Source of the DNA: Sciurus carolinensis
Taxonomy: Eukaryota; Chordata; Mammalia; Rodentia; Sciuridae
Direction of reading: 5' to 3'
NCBI RefSeq assembly: GCF_902686445.1
Contig: NC_062232.1
Location: 70,697,440-70,761,439, forward strand
DNA length: 64,000 bases
Under the pieces are notes generated by a model. It was not told the origin of the DNA and searched no databases. It saw nothing but the letters and a program-made list of their open reading frames with translations. Both the position numbers and the translations under genes were made by a program. Below are positions 1-12,003 of the stretch, piece by piece. Position 1 is the stretch's first letter. Each line of letters starts with the position of its first letter.

Positions 1-2399
1 GTCAAATTGACCTCTTTCTGTCTGTTAAGAGTCAGCTGAGTTACCACAGAGGTCACTCATAGGGAATTTGAAAGTAACTTCTTAGCTGCTTTAGTGCCAT
101 TAGTTATGTAGGGTCTCCTTGATGAGGTGGCTTCCCTGGGAAGCATCAGGGATATCTCCCTTTTCAATGACCCTCCTCTGCAGCAGGTGCACTGATAGGC
201 TTTTCATCCTCCAGTGGTCTCACCAATCTCCCTGATCAGAAGGTCATGTGGCCCAGAGTTGCAAAACTCCTTAGAGAAGTTCTCTTGTTCCCTGGATTCA
301 GGCTGACTGAGGAAAAGAGCCAAATACTGGTTTTTCTTGGCCCCTTTGTTTTAATCTCAATCTCTAAGTTTGATCTTAAACATCCAGCAAGTCAATTTCA
401 CCAGTCATAAAGTAAGAGTACTGGGCTCTAACTTTAATTTTTATGACTTTACAGTTATTTATCCCCTTTTATTTAATTGGGGTGTATATTATCTGTCCTA
501 TATATGATAGCTTATTATTTCAAATTAATTTAGGTTGTTTTTGAAGTAGTACCTCTGCAAAACATTAATCAGGCAACAGTTATAGAGTTTACAAGGAAAC
601 TATAACATGAAATCAACAACAGTAAAACATTTAGTTTGTGTAATAGCTATCTTGAATTTTGACTGAGTTACTCATTATATCCCATTTGAGATCACAGTAA
701 TCTTTATAACAAACATCAAACTTTTGAACAAAATTTTAAATGAATTAAAGTCTGGCTTATTTTGTAGCCATTCTAATATGCAAAGCCTTGTCTCAGGTAA
801 GGTGGGGTTCTTCCCAAATCTTAGGTAAAGTGTTCTAATTCTGAAGCTGATTTTTGTCTCTTTTGCCATGACCAGCACAACCAAACTCTCAGGTTCAGTG
901 AGGGGCAAAGGAGGATTGGAAAATAAAGATTTATAAATACAGATTTTGAAGATTAAGGTGGGATCAGATGGAGCTCTGTTCTCTGATGGAAATGCAGATC
1001 TAAAGAGTTATACCAGCAATCTTTATTTTTATATGTCTTATTATCAGGTTAAAGACTATGTTAGCATAATTCTTTGTATTCAGGAAAGTTATAGAGACTA
1101 GAACATCTATGTAACTTTTTTGCAGCTTCAAAGTGCAATGTTAGGAGCTCTGTGTAACTCTCAAGAAAGCCCTACTGTAAAACAGGCAGGAACAAGAGAA
1201 GGGAGCTAGTGAAACATTGTGGTTGTTTAGCAAAAGAATTCCTTCCTGCCCAGGAGCTATGTGTCTGAGATCAATGTTAGAGCTGATAGTATTCCTGCAC
1301 AGAGCCTCCCCAGGCAGGGTATCACCATAGCAGACTGGCATGTTGTGTCTCTGTTCAGGAACACTCCCAGGCATTGGGCATTTCACAGTCATGAGATCAT
1401 CAGAGACCCCCAATCTCAGTCACTGTTCCATCCTTTGCTACCACCGTTCACACTCTTTCTTAAATGTCATTTTACAAAGTTTGCATATTTTGCTTTCAGA
1501 GTCTATATAAACATCAGTTAACATAATATAACATTATATCTGAAATATAAATTGAAGAAAGTCTGAGAGGGTTTTTTAATTTCCTTTTGTGTGGAAAAGT
1601 GGCAAAATGCTTCATTAACCTTTAAATAGATGAGGCTCTCATCTTTCTTTAAAAATACATTTAACTCTTCATCTCAGTGTAAAAAGACATCATATACCTT
1701 ATTGATAACAGGTCCTGTTATAGAAAATTAAATAATACAAATAAGTCCCCAATAAAATTTGCCTTTCTGATAAGTTTAAAATTACCATCACAGACAAGTT
1801 TAGTTTGGAGAGCAGCAGTCTGACAAATTTTCTACTTTAAAACTTGTGTACCTGGAAGATATGAATATATTTAATATAACCTGTAAATTAATCAGATGTT
1901 TCCAAGAAACATATTTGAGTAATCCCATACATGTCAAATCCAATTTACTTATTTTACTGTAAAAACCAAGATATCAGATAAGTATATTCAAGAGTATCTG
2001 TTGTCTCTTTTGTGTTGAAGAAAAGTCCTAGAAACAACTGAGCAATATCAATTAACATTTTATTAATTTAACCACCTGGAGACTTGTGAGGTAAGTTATA
2101 ATATCATGTACATGATTTTTGGACACATAATAGACAACACGATATACACATAACACAAAAGCAAAGGCCTTGTAGCTCTTTATAGGTGAAACTCCATTGC
2201 AATGTAGTAGATGTTCAAAAACTTGAGTTGAATAAAACAGACAGCAAAAAACATTAATGTTATGAGCTCAAAAAATATATAATTTAAGAAAATAAAACAA
2301 GAGTCCTGGGAAAATGATATGACTTAATTATTACTTTTGCTGGAGTTTAGGTAAAAGACTCTTTGTGCACCTGTGGAGAGAGTTAGGTCTGTTAGGTGG

Positions 2400-2938
2400 A
2401 CCAGGTCGGCATGATCTTGTGCTGCCTGCTGGATGCAGGGTGGATCATCTGGGGTGACAGTGGAAGAAAGACATGTGTCAGGCCAGGTGAGATGTAAGCT
2501 TGGGAAAGATATCTAAATTCCTTAATATAAGTAGAGGAGTCAGCAGAGAAAGACCCTAGGAGTTTTTCAATCTAGGAAAGATCCTGGAGTAAGAATGGGA
2601 CGTAGATTGCACAAGTCCCCTGCACCAGTCACTTCCCAGAGAGGACAAAGGAGTTCCGAGTTGAGTGGGGGAGGGGCCCCATGAGATTGGGTGTGAGCGC
2701 TAACAGGAGAGGAGGGAGGTGATGGGGAGAAGGGAACTTCTAGGGAAGAAGAAGGAGAAGGAGGAAGAGGAAGTAAAGGGGATGACAGCCAGTCCAAAAA
2801 AAAAACTTGAATAAAAGGTATTTGCGACCATTTCTCTGTCCAGGGGCAGTAATTGCCCAAATCAGTGAGGATTTGAAAATCAATGGTTCCCTTTAGTGAC
2901 CGTTTTACAGACAGCCCAAAGGAGTCTTGGGGTCCCAT
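2400..2938 (-). pseudogene. gag: Broken gammaretroviral-type gag (matrix to start of capsid)
   Basis: A 123-codon minus-strand frame (2567-2938) starts MGPQ, with the glycine expected for N-myristoylation. It continues through a proline- and serine-rich segment at about residues 50-90, like the spacer between matrix and capsid in gammaretroviruses, and reaches a segment around residues 95-105 (LLCPLWEV) that resembles the usual junction into capsid. The frame then stops; capsid-like coding text continues in another frame to about 2400, so at least one frameshift is present. Upstream lies a leader of roughly 385 bases from the primer site. It is a pseudogene. The class is judged from pattern only; no alignment was possible. 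Confidence 0.55.
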
Positions 2939-3323
2939 GGCCTTTCGATATTACCCAGGGAGTGAACAGGAGCAGAAAGAGGCATCCCAAATTCTGATTG
3001 TGTTCATTCAAGGAATGCATAGTGGGCAAGTTGGAGGCGGAGAAGTCTCTGCAGCTTTCTGGTGCCCAGAACCGAAGGAGGGGCTAGCCGGAGACTGGAA
3101 CGTCTTTTCAGTCTTGCGGTGCCAAAGCGGAACAGGAGGGGTTCTGTGACACGCGTGCCTTATGGACAGAAACCTGAGTGGAGGGGGAAAAAGAAAGGCC
3201 AAGGGAGGGAACTTACCCCACTTCTGTCAGCCTGGATGAAGAGAAAAGAATGGTGCAGGAGTTTCCTGGTTCGTTTGAGTGAGAGGGTGAACCTCAACCC
3301 CGATGGGAGAAGCCCAAAGACCC

Positions 3324-3341
3324 TCCCAGGTTTTGGCACCA
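3324..3341 (-). other. Primer binding site, tRNA-Phe-like
   Basis: The minus-strand sequence TGGTGCCAAAACCTGGGA starts two bases after the LTR. It differs at two positions from the complement of the 3' end of mammalian tRNA-Phe. The starting TGG and its spacing are as expected for a retroviral primer site; a tRNA-Phe primer is inferred from the match. Confidence 0.7.
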
Positions 3342-3343
3342 AA

Positions 3344-3729
3344 TGTAAGTTCAGATGCGGGTGACCAGAAAGGAGTTAGACCAAAAGCAGCCAAACAAGG
3401 CTTTATTGGGGTTTGACCCTCGGGCAAGATTCACCAGTCCTCCAGGGTGAAAGGCCAGGGAGGAGGGCTGGAGAATCTGCACGTGGCTCCGGCTGGCCGG
3501 GACCTTTATAGTCTGGAATTGGTGGGGGAAGGCTTGAGGGTTCATTGTTCCCCTGGGGTTGGCTGGGGACTCTGTTGATTGACGGACAGTTGCAAGATGC
3601 CACTAGGGTTTATCTGCCGGCGTCTGATTGGTTGTTCTTTGGTGTGTGGGGGCTGCCTGATACCCCGCCCCCATACAGCTGCTCAGACCTCCCTAGTAAA
3701 AGAACAGTTCTAATTTCGATTTTTTTACA
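3344..3729 (-). repeat. 5' LTR of antisense class I ERV
   Basis: On the minus strand this 386-bp segment begins TGTAAA and ends TTACA, immediately followed by two bases and a primer binding site. Reading the LTR sense strand there is a TATA box (TATAAAGG, near 3507-3514) and, further on, AATAAA within CCCCAATAAAGCC (near 3402). The GC-rich U3 and short R-U5 fit gammaretroviral LTRs. The partner LTR is outside the window, so age cannot be estimated. Confidence 0.75.
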
Positions 3730-4892
3730 AAATATTTCTGGATTTACTGATTTACATAGCCCCAAACAGTGTTCAATTGTTCACATTCTTCCACATCTTA
3801 ACCAGCACTTGTTATCTTTAGTCTTCTTTATATTAGCCCAAATTAGAGTGAAGTTATATATCATTGTGGTTTAATTTGCATTTCTTTGGTATTTAGTGAT
3901 GTTGAGCTTTTGTTTCAGGTACCTGTTTGTCATTTGTGCCTTCTTTTGAGAAATGTCTTTTTATATCTAGTACTTATTTTAATGGGTTATTTGCTATTTT
4001 TGATATTGAATTTCTGAAGTTCCTAATATATTCTGAATAGTCACATATATAGTTTCTCATATTTTAGAATATCTGTGTGCTTCATTGAGTAGTTTCTTTG
4101 TTTTGCAGGGAATTTTCAGTTTGTTATAATCCCGCCTATTATTTTCTTTTGTTTCCTATATTTTTGGGGTCCTGCCTAAAACAAGCATCCTAAAGTGGTT
4201 CCCCTGTTTTCTCATTGTTTTGTAATTTCAGGTCTTATATTTAAGAGTTTAACCTTTTTTGAATTAATCTCTGATTGGTGAGAGAAGGGTCTACCATCAT
4301 TCTTCTGTATATGGTTATCAAATTTTCTAACACCATTCATTGAAAAGTTTGTTTTTTTCCCAGTATGTGTTCTTAGCACTTTTATTGAAAATCATTTGTC
4401 AGTAGTTGCACAGGCTTACTTCTAGCCTCTCTTTTGGGTTCCATTGGTTGATGTACCTGTTTTCTTCATGCTGCTTTGATTACTGTGATTTTAGAGTATG
4501 TTTTAAAGTCAAGTAGTATAATGCTTCCTGTTCGGTACTTTCTGCTCAAAATAACTTTCTCTCTTCAGGTTTATGTGAAATTCCATATAAATTTTATAAT
4601 TTTTTCTAGTTCTCTGAAGAATGACATTGGTAGTTTTACAGGGATTGCAATTAATCTGTAAATCACTTAGGGTAGTATGGACTTTTTAACTGTATTTATT
4701 CTTCCAATCCATGAACATGGGATATATTTCTACTTTTTTGACTCATTTCCAATTTCTTTAATCAATATTTTCTAATTCATTTTTAGAATTTTTGGTTAAA
4801 TTTATTCCTGGATATTCTTTTTGTAGCTGTTATAAATCGGGGTGTCTTTTTGCTTTATATTTCAGATGATTCACTCTTGGCATACAGCAATG

Positions 4893-4931
4893 ATATTGAT
4901 TTTGTATATTGATTTTGTATATTGATTTTGT
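4893..4931. repeat. 13-bp tandem repeat, three copies
   Basis: The unit atattgattttgt occurs three times in a row without mismatch inside the antisense L1. It is a local slippage expansion. Confidence 0.9.
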
Positions 4932-5855
4932 GTCCTATGCCTTTGCTGAATTCATTTTTTTAGTTATAATACTTATTTTTGGGATCTTTGGAGGTTTTCT
5001 TCATATAAGATTGCATCATCTACAAGCAGATTTGACTTCTTTTCTAATTTGGATAACCTTTATTTCCTTCTCTTACAAATTGCTTTGACTAGGACTTCCA
5101 GTACTATATTGAATAAAAGTGAAGAAAATGGTCATCATTTTCTTATTCCAGATCCTAGAAAGTTTTCTGCTTTTCTACATTAAATGGATATTAGCTCTTG
5201 ACTTATTATAAATGGTCTTTTTTATATTGAGGTGCATTCTATGTACTCCTTATTTATTCAGCATTTCTATCATAAGGGGATGTTGAATTTTATTAAATGC
5301 CTTTTCTTTACCAATAAAGATGTATTTTTTTATTCTTTATTCTGTTGCTGTGGTATATCACATTTTTATATTTGTGTACATTGAATCAAGCTTTCATGTC
5401 AGGCATAAATTCCACTTTATAATGATAAATAATTTTTTAATGTGCTGTTAGATTCAGATTGTTTTTATTTTTGAGAAACTTTGCATCCACGTTCATCAGG
5501 GATATTGACCTGTAACTTTCATACTTGTTGCATTATTGGGTTTTGGTATTAGAAAATGCTGGCACTATAGGATGTGTTTGAAATAATTCTCTCCTCTCAC
5601 ACTTTTTGAAATAATTTGAGAAAAATTGGTTTGAATTTTTTTTTGTAGAATTCAGCAATAAAACCATTGGTCTTGAGCTTTTTCTTCATAAATAGCATGT
5701 AATTACACATTCAGTTTTGTTACTTGTTATAGGTCTCTTTGGGTTCTGTATTTCTTCATTATTCACTCTTGTTAAGGTTATGTGTTCAGAAATTTTCTTA
5801 TTTTATATCATGAAATTGGTTCATGTATAGTTGTTCATAATAATCTCCAGCTATG

Positions 5856-5962
5856 GGGTTGGGGATATAGCTCAGTTGATAGAGTGCTTGCCTTGCAAGC
5901 ATAAGGGCCTGGGTTCAATCCCCAGCACTGCCAAAAAAAAAAAAAAGAAAAAAGAAAAGAAA
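5856..5962 (+). mobile_element. ID SINE (tRNA-derived) with 13-bp target duplication
   Basis: The element carries a tRNA-like A box (tagctcagttgatagagtg) and B box (ggttcaatccc), followed by an A-rich tail. Direct repeats aatctccagctat flank it at 5843-5855 and 5963-5975, an exact 13-bp target duplication from L1-type insertion into the older antisense L1. It is a SINE, not a tRNA gene. Confidence 0.95.
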
Positions 5963-6756
5963 AATCTCCAGCTATCTTTTGTTCCTTTTCACTTGAGATT
6001 TTATTTCTTTTCAGTGTCCTCTTTAGTTGCCTTAGGCTAATTAAAAGTTTGTCAAATTTTTTTTCACCAATTTTGTTCCATTGATATTTTGCTCTGTTGT
6101 CTCCATTTTATTTATTTATGCTGTGATATTATTATATTTTCCTTCTAATTATTTTTTTTTCATTTTAATTCTACTTCTTAGATACGCAGTGTTCGGTTGT
6201 ATATTTGATATCTTTCTGTTTTTTTGTTTAGTTATCAATTCCTATAAACTTCCCTTTGATGGGAAATTGCTTTCCCTATTTCCCATAGGTTTTGATAGGT
6301 TGCACCTCTATTTTCTTTTTCCTAGAGAAATTTTTAAAATTTCCTTTTGATATTTTCCTTGATCCATTTGTTGTCCAAAAAGAGTTGATTAATTTTCATG
6401 TATTTGCATAATTTCCAGTTATTCTTATTGATTTTTAGTTTTATAACATTGTAGTAGGAAAAGATGTTCACTGTGACTTAAATTGTTTAAAAGTTATTGA
6501 AACTTATTTTGGGGTCTATTATAGGGTCCATTGTAGAAAGTGTTTCATCTGCTGATGAGAAAAATGTATTAGTGTTCTGTAGGTGTTTTTTAGGTTCATT
6601 TGACCTAGGGTCATTTTAACTTTGATATTTCCTTGTCGATTTTTGTCTGATTGACATACCCATTTTTGAAAGTGGGGTACTATTGTATTAGAATTTATGT
6701 CTCCCTTTAGGTTTGTTAATATTTGCTCTATGTAATTTGTTGCTGTGATATTGGAT

Positions 6757-6790
6757 GTATATATATATATATATATTTATATATATTTAT
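6757..6790. repeat. TA-rich microsatellite
   Basis: Alternating TA with interruptions inside the antisense L1. Confidence 0.85.
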
Positions 6791-8299
6791 TTAGAATTAT
6801 TATTTCTTCATGTTGAATCGATCCCTTTATCATTATATAATGATCTTTCTTATTTAATTTTACTACTTTAGATTTAATGTCTATTTTACCTGTTATTAGT
6901 ATGTGGCTATTTCTGCTTTTGTTTGTTTGTTTTCCATTTGCATTGATTATATTTTTTTAATCCCTTCACACTCTATGTGTGTCATTAGACATGAACTGAG
7001 TTTCTCATAAGCACTGTATAGTTGAGATTTGTTATTTATTTATTCCAACTCTCTTTTATTTAGAGAATTTAATTGACTTATAGTCAATATGATTATTAAT
7101 AGGTATGGTCTTACTCTTTTGTACTTTTGATATTCTTTTACTTCTTTCTCCCCTCTTACAGTCTTTCTTGATGTTTAAGTGAATTGTTCTAATAGTGTGT
7201 TTTGATTCCTTGCTTGATATTTTTGGTTTGCATATCACTGATTTTTGCTTTGAAGTTACTATGTGGACTACAAAAGTATATTTTTTAATAACAAACTGCT
7301 TTGAAGTGATAGGAAAGTAACCTTATCTTAATATAAGATGGAAACAAATTAGTGAAAGGAGAAAACACACCCATAAGAAAACTCTCCAGTTACTCTACAT
7401 TTCACCCACATTTTGAATTTTTGAGATCCTGATTTACATCTTACTATGTTGCTTTTCACTTAAAGTATTAATGTAGCTATTATTTTGTGTATTTTACATA
7501 CAAAAATATGAATGCTTTATGTAACACATTTGCAATATTAGAACATTTTTGTTTGTATAATATCTTTTACCAGTAAGTTTTATAATTTCCTATGTCTTCT
7601 AACTCCTGAACATCTCTTTCTTGAAGTCTGAAGAACTTCATTCAGCATTTCTTTGGATTATGTCAGCTGAAGGTATATTCTCCCAGCTTTTGATCAGCTA
7701 AGAAAGATTTTATTACTCCTTTATTTCTAAAGGATAATTTTGTGAGTACAGTAGTCCAGATTGAGGATTTTATTTTCCCCTTTGGTACTGTAAAAATCTC
7801 CTGCCACTCTATTGAACTATAAGAATTTTGCTGAGAAATCCTCTTTGAGGTGAATAGATTTGTTTCTTTTCTCTTTCATCCTTGAGGTTCTTTTATCTTT
7901 CACTTGAGAGAGTTTGATTATAATCTATCTTGGGGTTGCCTTTATTCATTTCAACTTGACTGGGGACTTTTGACCTTCATTACCTCAGTGTTTGTATCTG
8001 TCTCTAGGTTTGGAATGCTTTCTATTATTATTCCTTACAATAAGCTTTCTAATTCCCTGGTACATTCAATTCCTTCTTGAATGCCAATTATCCAAGTATT
8101 TGCTATTTTAAATCTGTCCCAAAGTTCCTATAAATTTTCTTCCTTCCTCTTATTTTTTTCTTTTAACTCTTCCAACTGTATCTTTTTAAACTGCCTTTGT
8201 TTCAGCCCACTAATTCTTCTGTCATCTATCCTGCTGTTGATGACTTCTATACCATTTCTAATTTTACTGAGGGTGTCTCTCAGATCAAGTATTTCTCTT

Positions 8300-8739
8300 T
8301 GTTTAGTCATCTTTTTCATTGCTGTAACCAAAAGACTTGACAAGAACAATTTTAAAGGAGGAAGTGTTTATTCTAAGGCTCATGGTTTCAGAGGTTTCAG
8401 TTCATAAACATCTGGCTCATTTGTTCTGAACCCAAAGAGTGGCACAACATAATGGCTAAAGAGGGTTCTGTAGGAAAGTGACTAAGGACATGACTACCAG
8501 TAAGCAGAAAGAGAGAGTTACCTTCAAAACAGAAAAATATATATACCCCAAAGGCACACCTCCAATGACCCACCTCCTCCAGCCACACCCTATCTGCCTT
8601 CAGTTACTATTCAGTTAATCACTATCAGGGGATTAATTCACTGATTGGGTTAACGCTTTCATAACCCAATCATTTCACTTCTAAACTTTCTTTCATTGTC
8701 CCACACATGAACTTTTGGGGACACCTCATCTCTAAATCA
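8300..8739 (-). mobile_element. MaLR-type LTR, antisense
   Basis: It starts tgtttagtcat on the plus strand and ends tctctaaatca, the reverse complement of a TG...CA LTR. The order of segments (a stretch like 'gctgtaaccaaaagactt', a central purine-rich part, then 'ggggattaa' and a terminal 'acacatgaacttttgggg') matches the MaLR LTR plan. It is clearly related to the LTR at 16037-16474. The exact target duplication is not visible. Confidence 0.65.
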
Positions 8740-8989
8740 TAAAACTCTATTAAAATCATGTTGTAGTGTTGAAATGTTTCTCTGTGTTTTCTTCAAGATC
8801 ACTGAGTTTCCTTTAAATGGCTGTTTTAAATTCAGGTAGTTTTGTTTCCTGAGTTTGATGGAAAGCTTATGGAGGAAGTCTTTTGGCCACTAAGAGTGGT
8901 GATAAGTTTGGTCATATCTGTATTTCATACTCAGATTTTTGCACAGTCTCAAGAGATGAAAAATATATAACATGAAAAAAAGAATAAAA

Positions 8990-9240
8990 AAGGTAATGGT
9001 AACTATTTTATCAAAGGAAATATTCTTAAAGACAAATACTATGCTGAGTGAGAAACATGATCATTTCATAAAAATAGCAAATTCAATTAATCCAAAGACA
9101 AATAATCCTAAATATACATACATATAACATTAATTTAAAATAATAGAGGAAATAGCAGGCCTGTTAAAGGGTGAAACTTACAATTAGAAAATTGTGATTG
9201 AAGATTTTGACAAAAGTTTTAAGAATTGATGTAACAGAGA
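8990..9240. other. AT-rich stretch, nothing recognised
   Basis: No coding, SINE or LTR signature seen. Confidence 0.5.
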
Positions 9241-10040
9241 GCATTGTGAGAAACTAAGTGTGGTCTTCTGGGGGTTGGAGGGCTCAACCCAGGCCCTTGG
9301 GTTAGCTGGGCTCAGGGACAGGCCATGACTTCTGTCCTGCAGATACCTGAAGCTCCCTCTGAGACTGCCTAATGACTGACCCACTCTGTGAAGGACCAGG
9401 GAACCTCTTCACCCACCTGAGTGACCTGATGGTGGATGACCTGTCTGACCCAGACTGGACACCACAGGCTGTAGAGTCTCCTGGCTTAATCCTGTCCATC
9501 CCAGCAGAAGCTGACTATGAGGACATGGCACCTTTGGGTGGCATGGGTGTGGTATAGTGAGACTAATGGTGGCCATGAGAATATGGCCAAGGCTGATATG
9601 AACTTGGAGAACCCAAGAAGGAGAGTGGATGCCTGAAAGTTTGGTCACTTTGTTACACAGTGGAGTTGCACAGATTAAGACCCTCTGTGTCCCATACCTG
9701 CCAGCTCCATGAGAACCCACCTTGTCACCACAAGGCAACCAAAGCCTTAACCATCTTGGAAGTGAAGACAATGGGTAGAATGGTTAGCAGCCCTGGAGCA
9801 GTTGGTGTTTATTCCACCAAAGTGAGAAGCAGTAGAGGAGCATACCATGCTTGACCAATTGGACATGCCCACCACACTTTGGAAAGATTTACTGGCCATT
9901 TGTAGAAGGCCTGTGTATATAATATGAAAAAGTAGCTCCTTACTTTCCCTCCAACCTTTTAAAACTTTTGCTACATCTGGGTGTTCTAAATGTAGAGGTT
10001 GCCAACAGTATGATAGTGAGGAAGTAACATAAATGCCCAT
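9240..10040 (+). pseudogene. Possible processed pseudogene fragment of unknown parent
   Basis: This part is richer in G and C than its surroundings and reads like exon text. A short plus-strand frame at 9372-9557 (61 codons, starting MTDPLCEGPG) is acidic, and a second frame at 9660-9854 follows in another phase. No intron-like signals separate them, and the following 1.8 kb resembles a long AT-rich 3' UTR, so a retrocopy with several frame breaks would fit. I do not recognise the parent gene. The alternative is chance open frames in unique sequence. Confidence 0.3.
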
Positions 10041-11840
10041 TTGTTTTTTAAAAATGACAAATGTCTTCTGGAAGTGACTTTAAAATGGAATGTTAGAACA
10101 TCTCTAGGAGCGACACTTGTCCACTTTTGTTCAGTGGGTTAGAGGGCATGGAGAAGACTTTAACAGTGAGAAGAAGGAAGTCCCGGGCCAGAGTCCTTAT
10201 ATGTAAAAGACATTTTTCATATTATAATGATTGTTTTTTGTGTGTATTTTATTCCTCATTACTGTATACATAGTTGACAATGCTAAGTACTTTTTAAAAC
10301 AATATCTAGACTTTCCACATGTTCTAAAGTCCCTGGTATATATTAAAAGTAGAAGTAGCAAAATATAACACATTTTGTAAATTTCTTTTTGTTAAAATTC
10401 TTATGAAATGTTTTATGGGGGAAGGCAATAGTCAACACCCCTGTGAGTAGTATGTTTTCTGTGCTGGTTCTCTAAGCACCATGCCAGTGTATTGCAAAGA
10501 GGCAAGAATAACCATTGTTCCTTACTTCTATGGGTTACTTTGCTATGTACATACTGTATAAAAAAGGAAAAATGAGTCCTAATCTATATTTAGTCTTTCT
10601 AGATGTTAAAGAGGTTGCCAGTGTATGACCAAAGTAGGATTAGTAAACCAATTTTGTATGTCTTGTGTTAAAATTTCTAGGAAGGGCTGGGTACAGTGCC
10701 ACTTGCCTGTAAACCCAGCGGTTTAGGAGGCTGAGACAGGAGGATTTGAGTTCAAAGCCAGCCTCTGAAACTTAGCAAGCCACTTAGTAGCTCAGCGAGA
10801 CCCTGTCTTTAAATAAAATATGAAAAAGAGCTGAGAATGTGTCTCAGTATTTAAGCACACCTGAGTTCAAACCTGAGTTCAATTCCCAGTACCAAAAAAA
10901 AAAAAAAAAATCCTAGGAAGAATTGTCTACTGAGAATTTGAGCATTATAGCCCACTGGGTCGGTGAAGGGCTAGAATGCTCAGATTTTGAAGACATTTTA
11001 AAATTAGAACTATTGTTACATGTGTGCAGTTTATTCAAAACCATCAGGTACATAGTAGATAAATTGAGTTTTTACTTGAAACATCTACTCTGTCTAGATG
11101 TTTAGAAGTGCCTGAGGTATGTTAAATATAGGAGTAGTAACATATCACTTTATAAATATCTTTTTGCTAAATTTCATATGAAATACTATCTTTTGGAAAA
11201 GGAACTGTTAAACCACCTCTGGGAGCAGTATAGTACTGTCTGTACTTGTTCAGTGATGTGGAGGAGGTGGGAGAGAAGCAATTACCAAAGGTAATATGTT
11301 GGTGTGTTCATACTTGGACATTATCAGACATCATTTTCTGTATGTTTTGTGCATTTTGGGTTTTTTTGTGTATGTATATGGTGTATAAAATGGACAAATG
11401 AATTGCAATCTGGTAAAATCTAGTCTCTATGTGTTAAAGAGGTTGCCAGTGTATTGCCAAGTAGTATATAAAATAGGCACATTTCATATGTTTTTGTGTT
11501 AAAATTCATAGGAAAGCTTGCCCTCTGTAAAAGAGTTTTGGATATAAATTTGTTCCATCTTCTCTAAGTATTACATATGCTTATACTTGTCACTGACCTG
11601 AAACTGGAGAGAAGGAAGTGAGGAGGGAAAGGTTCAAGGATAAAATGGTCATATTAGAAGACACCTCAAGTTGTAACCATTGCTATATGTATAATTTTAT
11701 TACCAGTGCTGTGTGCATAGTGGACATGTTCTTATGTGGAATATCTAGTCCTATATATTTAGAAGTGCTTGATATATATTGAAAAAATAGAAGTAGTAGA
11801 TTAAAACATTTTGTAAATAGCTTTTTAAAACTGAAAAAGA
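10040..11840 (+). repeat. Degenerate tandem array of about 300-bp units
   Basis: The same string of motifs recurs five times, starting near 10262, 10545, 11038, 11375 and 11705. Each unit has a 'catagt'-like start, a block like 'tctagatgtttagaagtgcc', a block like 'agaagtagcaaaatataaca' and a block like 'gttaaaattcataggaaag'. Two units share 'gttaaagaggttgccagtgta' almost exactly (10606 and 11435). A partial leading unit lies at about 10080-10260. Removing the SINE at 10685-10910 makes the spacing about 250-340 bp. Units are strongly diverged, so the array is old. Confidence 0.65.
10685..10910 (+). mobile_element. B1-dID dimeric SINE
   Basis: The left half begins ggctgggtacagtgcc and follows 7SL/B1 structure (cctgtaaacccagcg, then ggaggctgagacaggagga). 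The right half is ID-like (ctgagttcaattcccagtacc), ending in an A tail. The flanking near-repeats tctaggaag (ending 10684) and cctaggaag (10912-10920) are the target duplication. Confidence 0.9.
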
Positions 11841-11854
11841 AGAATTAATGTATA

Positions 11855-11991
11855 AGACTGGGGTTGTACCTCAGTGGTAGAGCACTTACCTAGCATGTGT
11901 GAAGGACTGGGTTTGATCCTTAGCACCACATAAAAACAAATAAAATAAAGGCATCCTGTCCATCTCCAACTACAAAAAAATTGAAAATAAA
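11855..11991 (+). mobile_element. ID-type SINE with extra 3' segment
   Basis: An ID core (tcagtggtagagcactta; B box ggtttgatcct) is followed by an A/T-rich link and the segment aaaggcatcctgtccatc, then caactacaaaaaaa. The same 3' extension appears in the copies at 60476-60615 and, shortened, at 56268-56370. Imperfect flanking repeats agaattaatgtata / agaatttatata mark the insertion. Confidence 0.85.
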
Positions 11992-12003
11992 AGAATTTAT
12001 ATA

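Larger units (their letters stand above)
1..3729 (-). mobile_element. Class I (gammaretrovirus-like) ERV, antisense, left part outside window
   Basis: Reading the minus strand from right to left gives a 5' LTR (3344-3729), a primer binding site (3324-3341), an untranslated leader, a gag remnant (about 2400-2938) and AT-rich internal sequence to the left edge. The stretch at 1-1640 is clearly homologous, in reverse complement, to 26885-27850 of the plus-strand ERV later in the window. Shared blocks include a segment around 'attactgtgatctcaaa' and a segment around 'tcagatataatgtt'. About 370 bp at 1140-1500 have no counterpart in the other copy and may be a nested insertion. The 3' half lies outside the window, so whether pol, env or a second LTR exist cannot be said. 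Class I assignment rests on gag pattern and LTR style. Confidence 0.72.
3730..8990 (-). mobile_element. Old L1, antisense, nearly full ORF1-ORF2 span, degraded
   Basis: The plus strand reads as the complement of L1: ORF2 3' sequence near 3750-3900, reverse-transcriptase sequence through the middle, and ORF1-like coiled-coil text on the minus strand at 8128-8349 (many K/E/R residues). The frame is broken everywhere. The body is interrupted by an ID SINE (5856-5962) and by a MaLR-type LTR (8300-8739), after which ORF1-like antisense sequence resumes. The L1 abuts the antisense ERV LTR, so the ERV probably inserted at or near its 3' end. Confidence 0.7.

Noticed and set aside
2567..2938. Proline-rich minus-strand frame as a host protein
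   Set aside because: It lies downstream of an LTR and primer site in the right order for gag and breaks at the capsid start.
5871..5940. tRNA gene-like A and B boxes here and at 50830-50880
   Set aside because: These are tRNA-derived ID SINEs with A tails and target duplications; the 3' half does not fold as a tRNA.
9372..9854. Two open frames of 61 and 64 codons as host genes
   Set aside because: Different phases, no splice logic and no recognised family; kept only as a low-confidence pseudogene.
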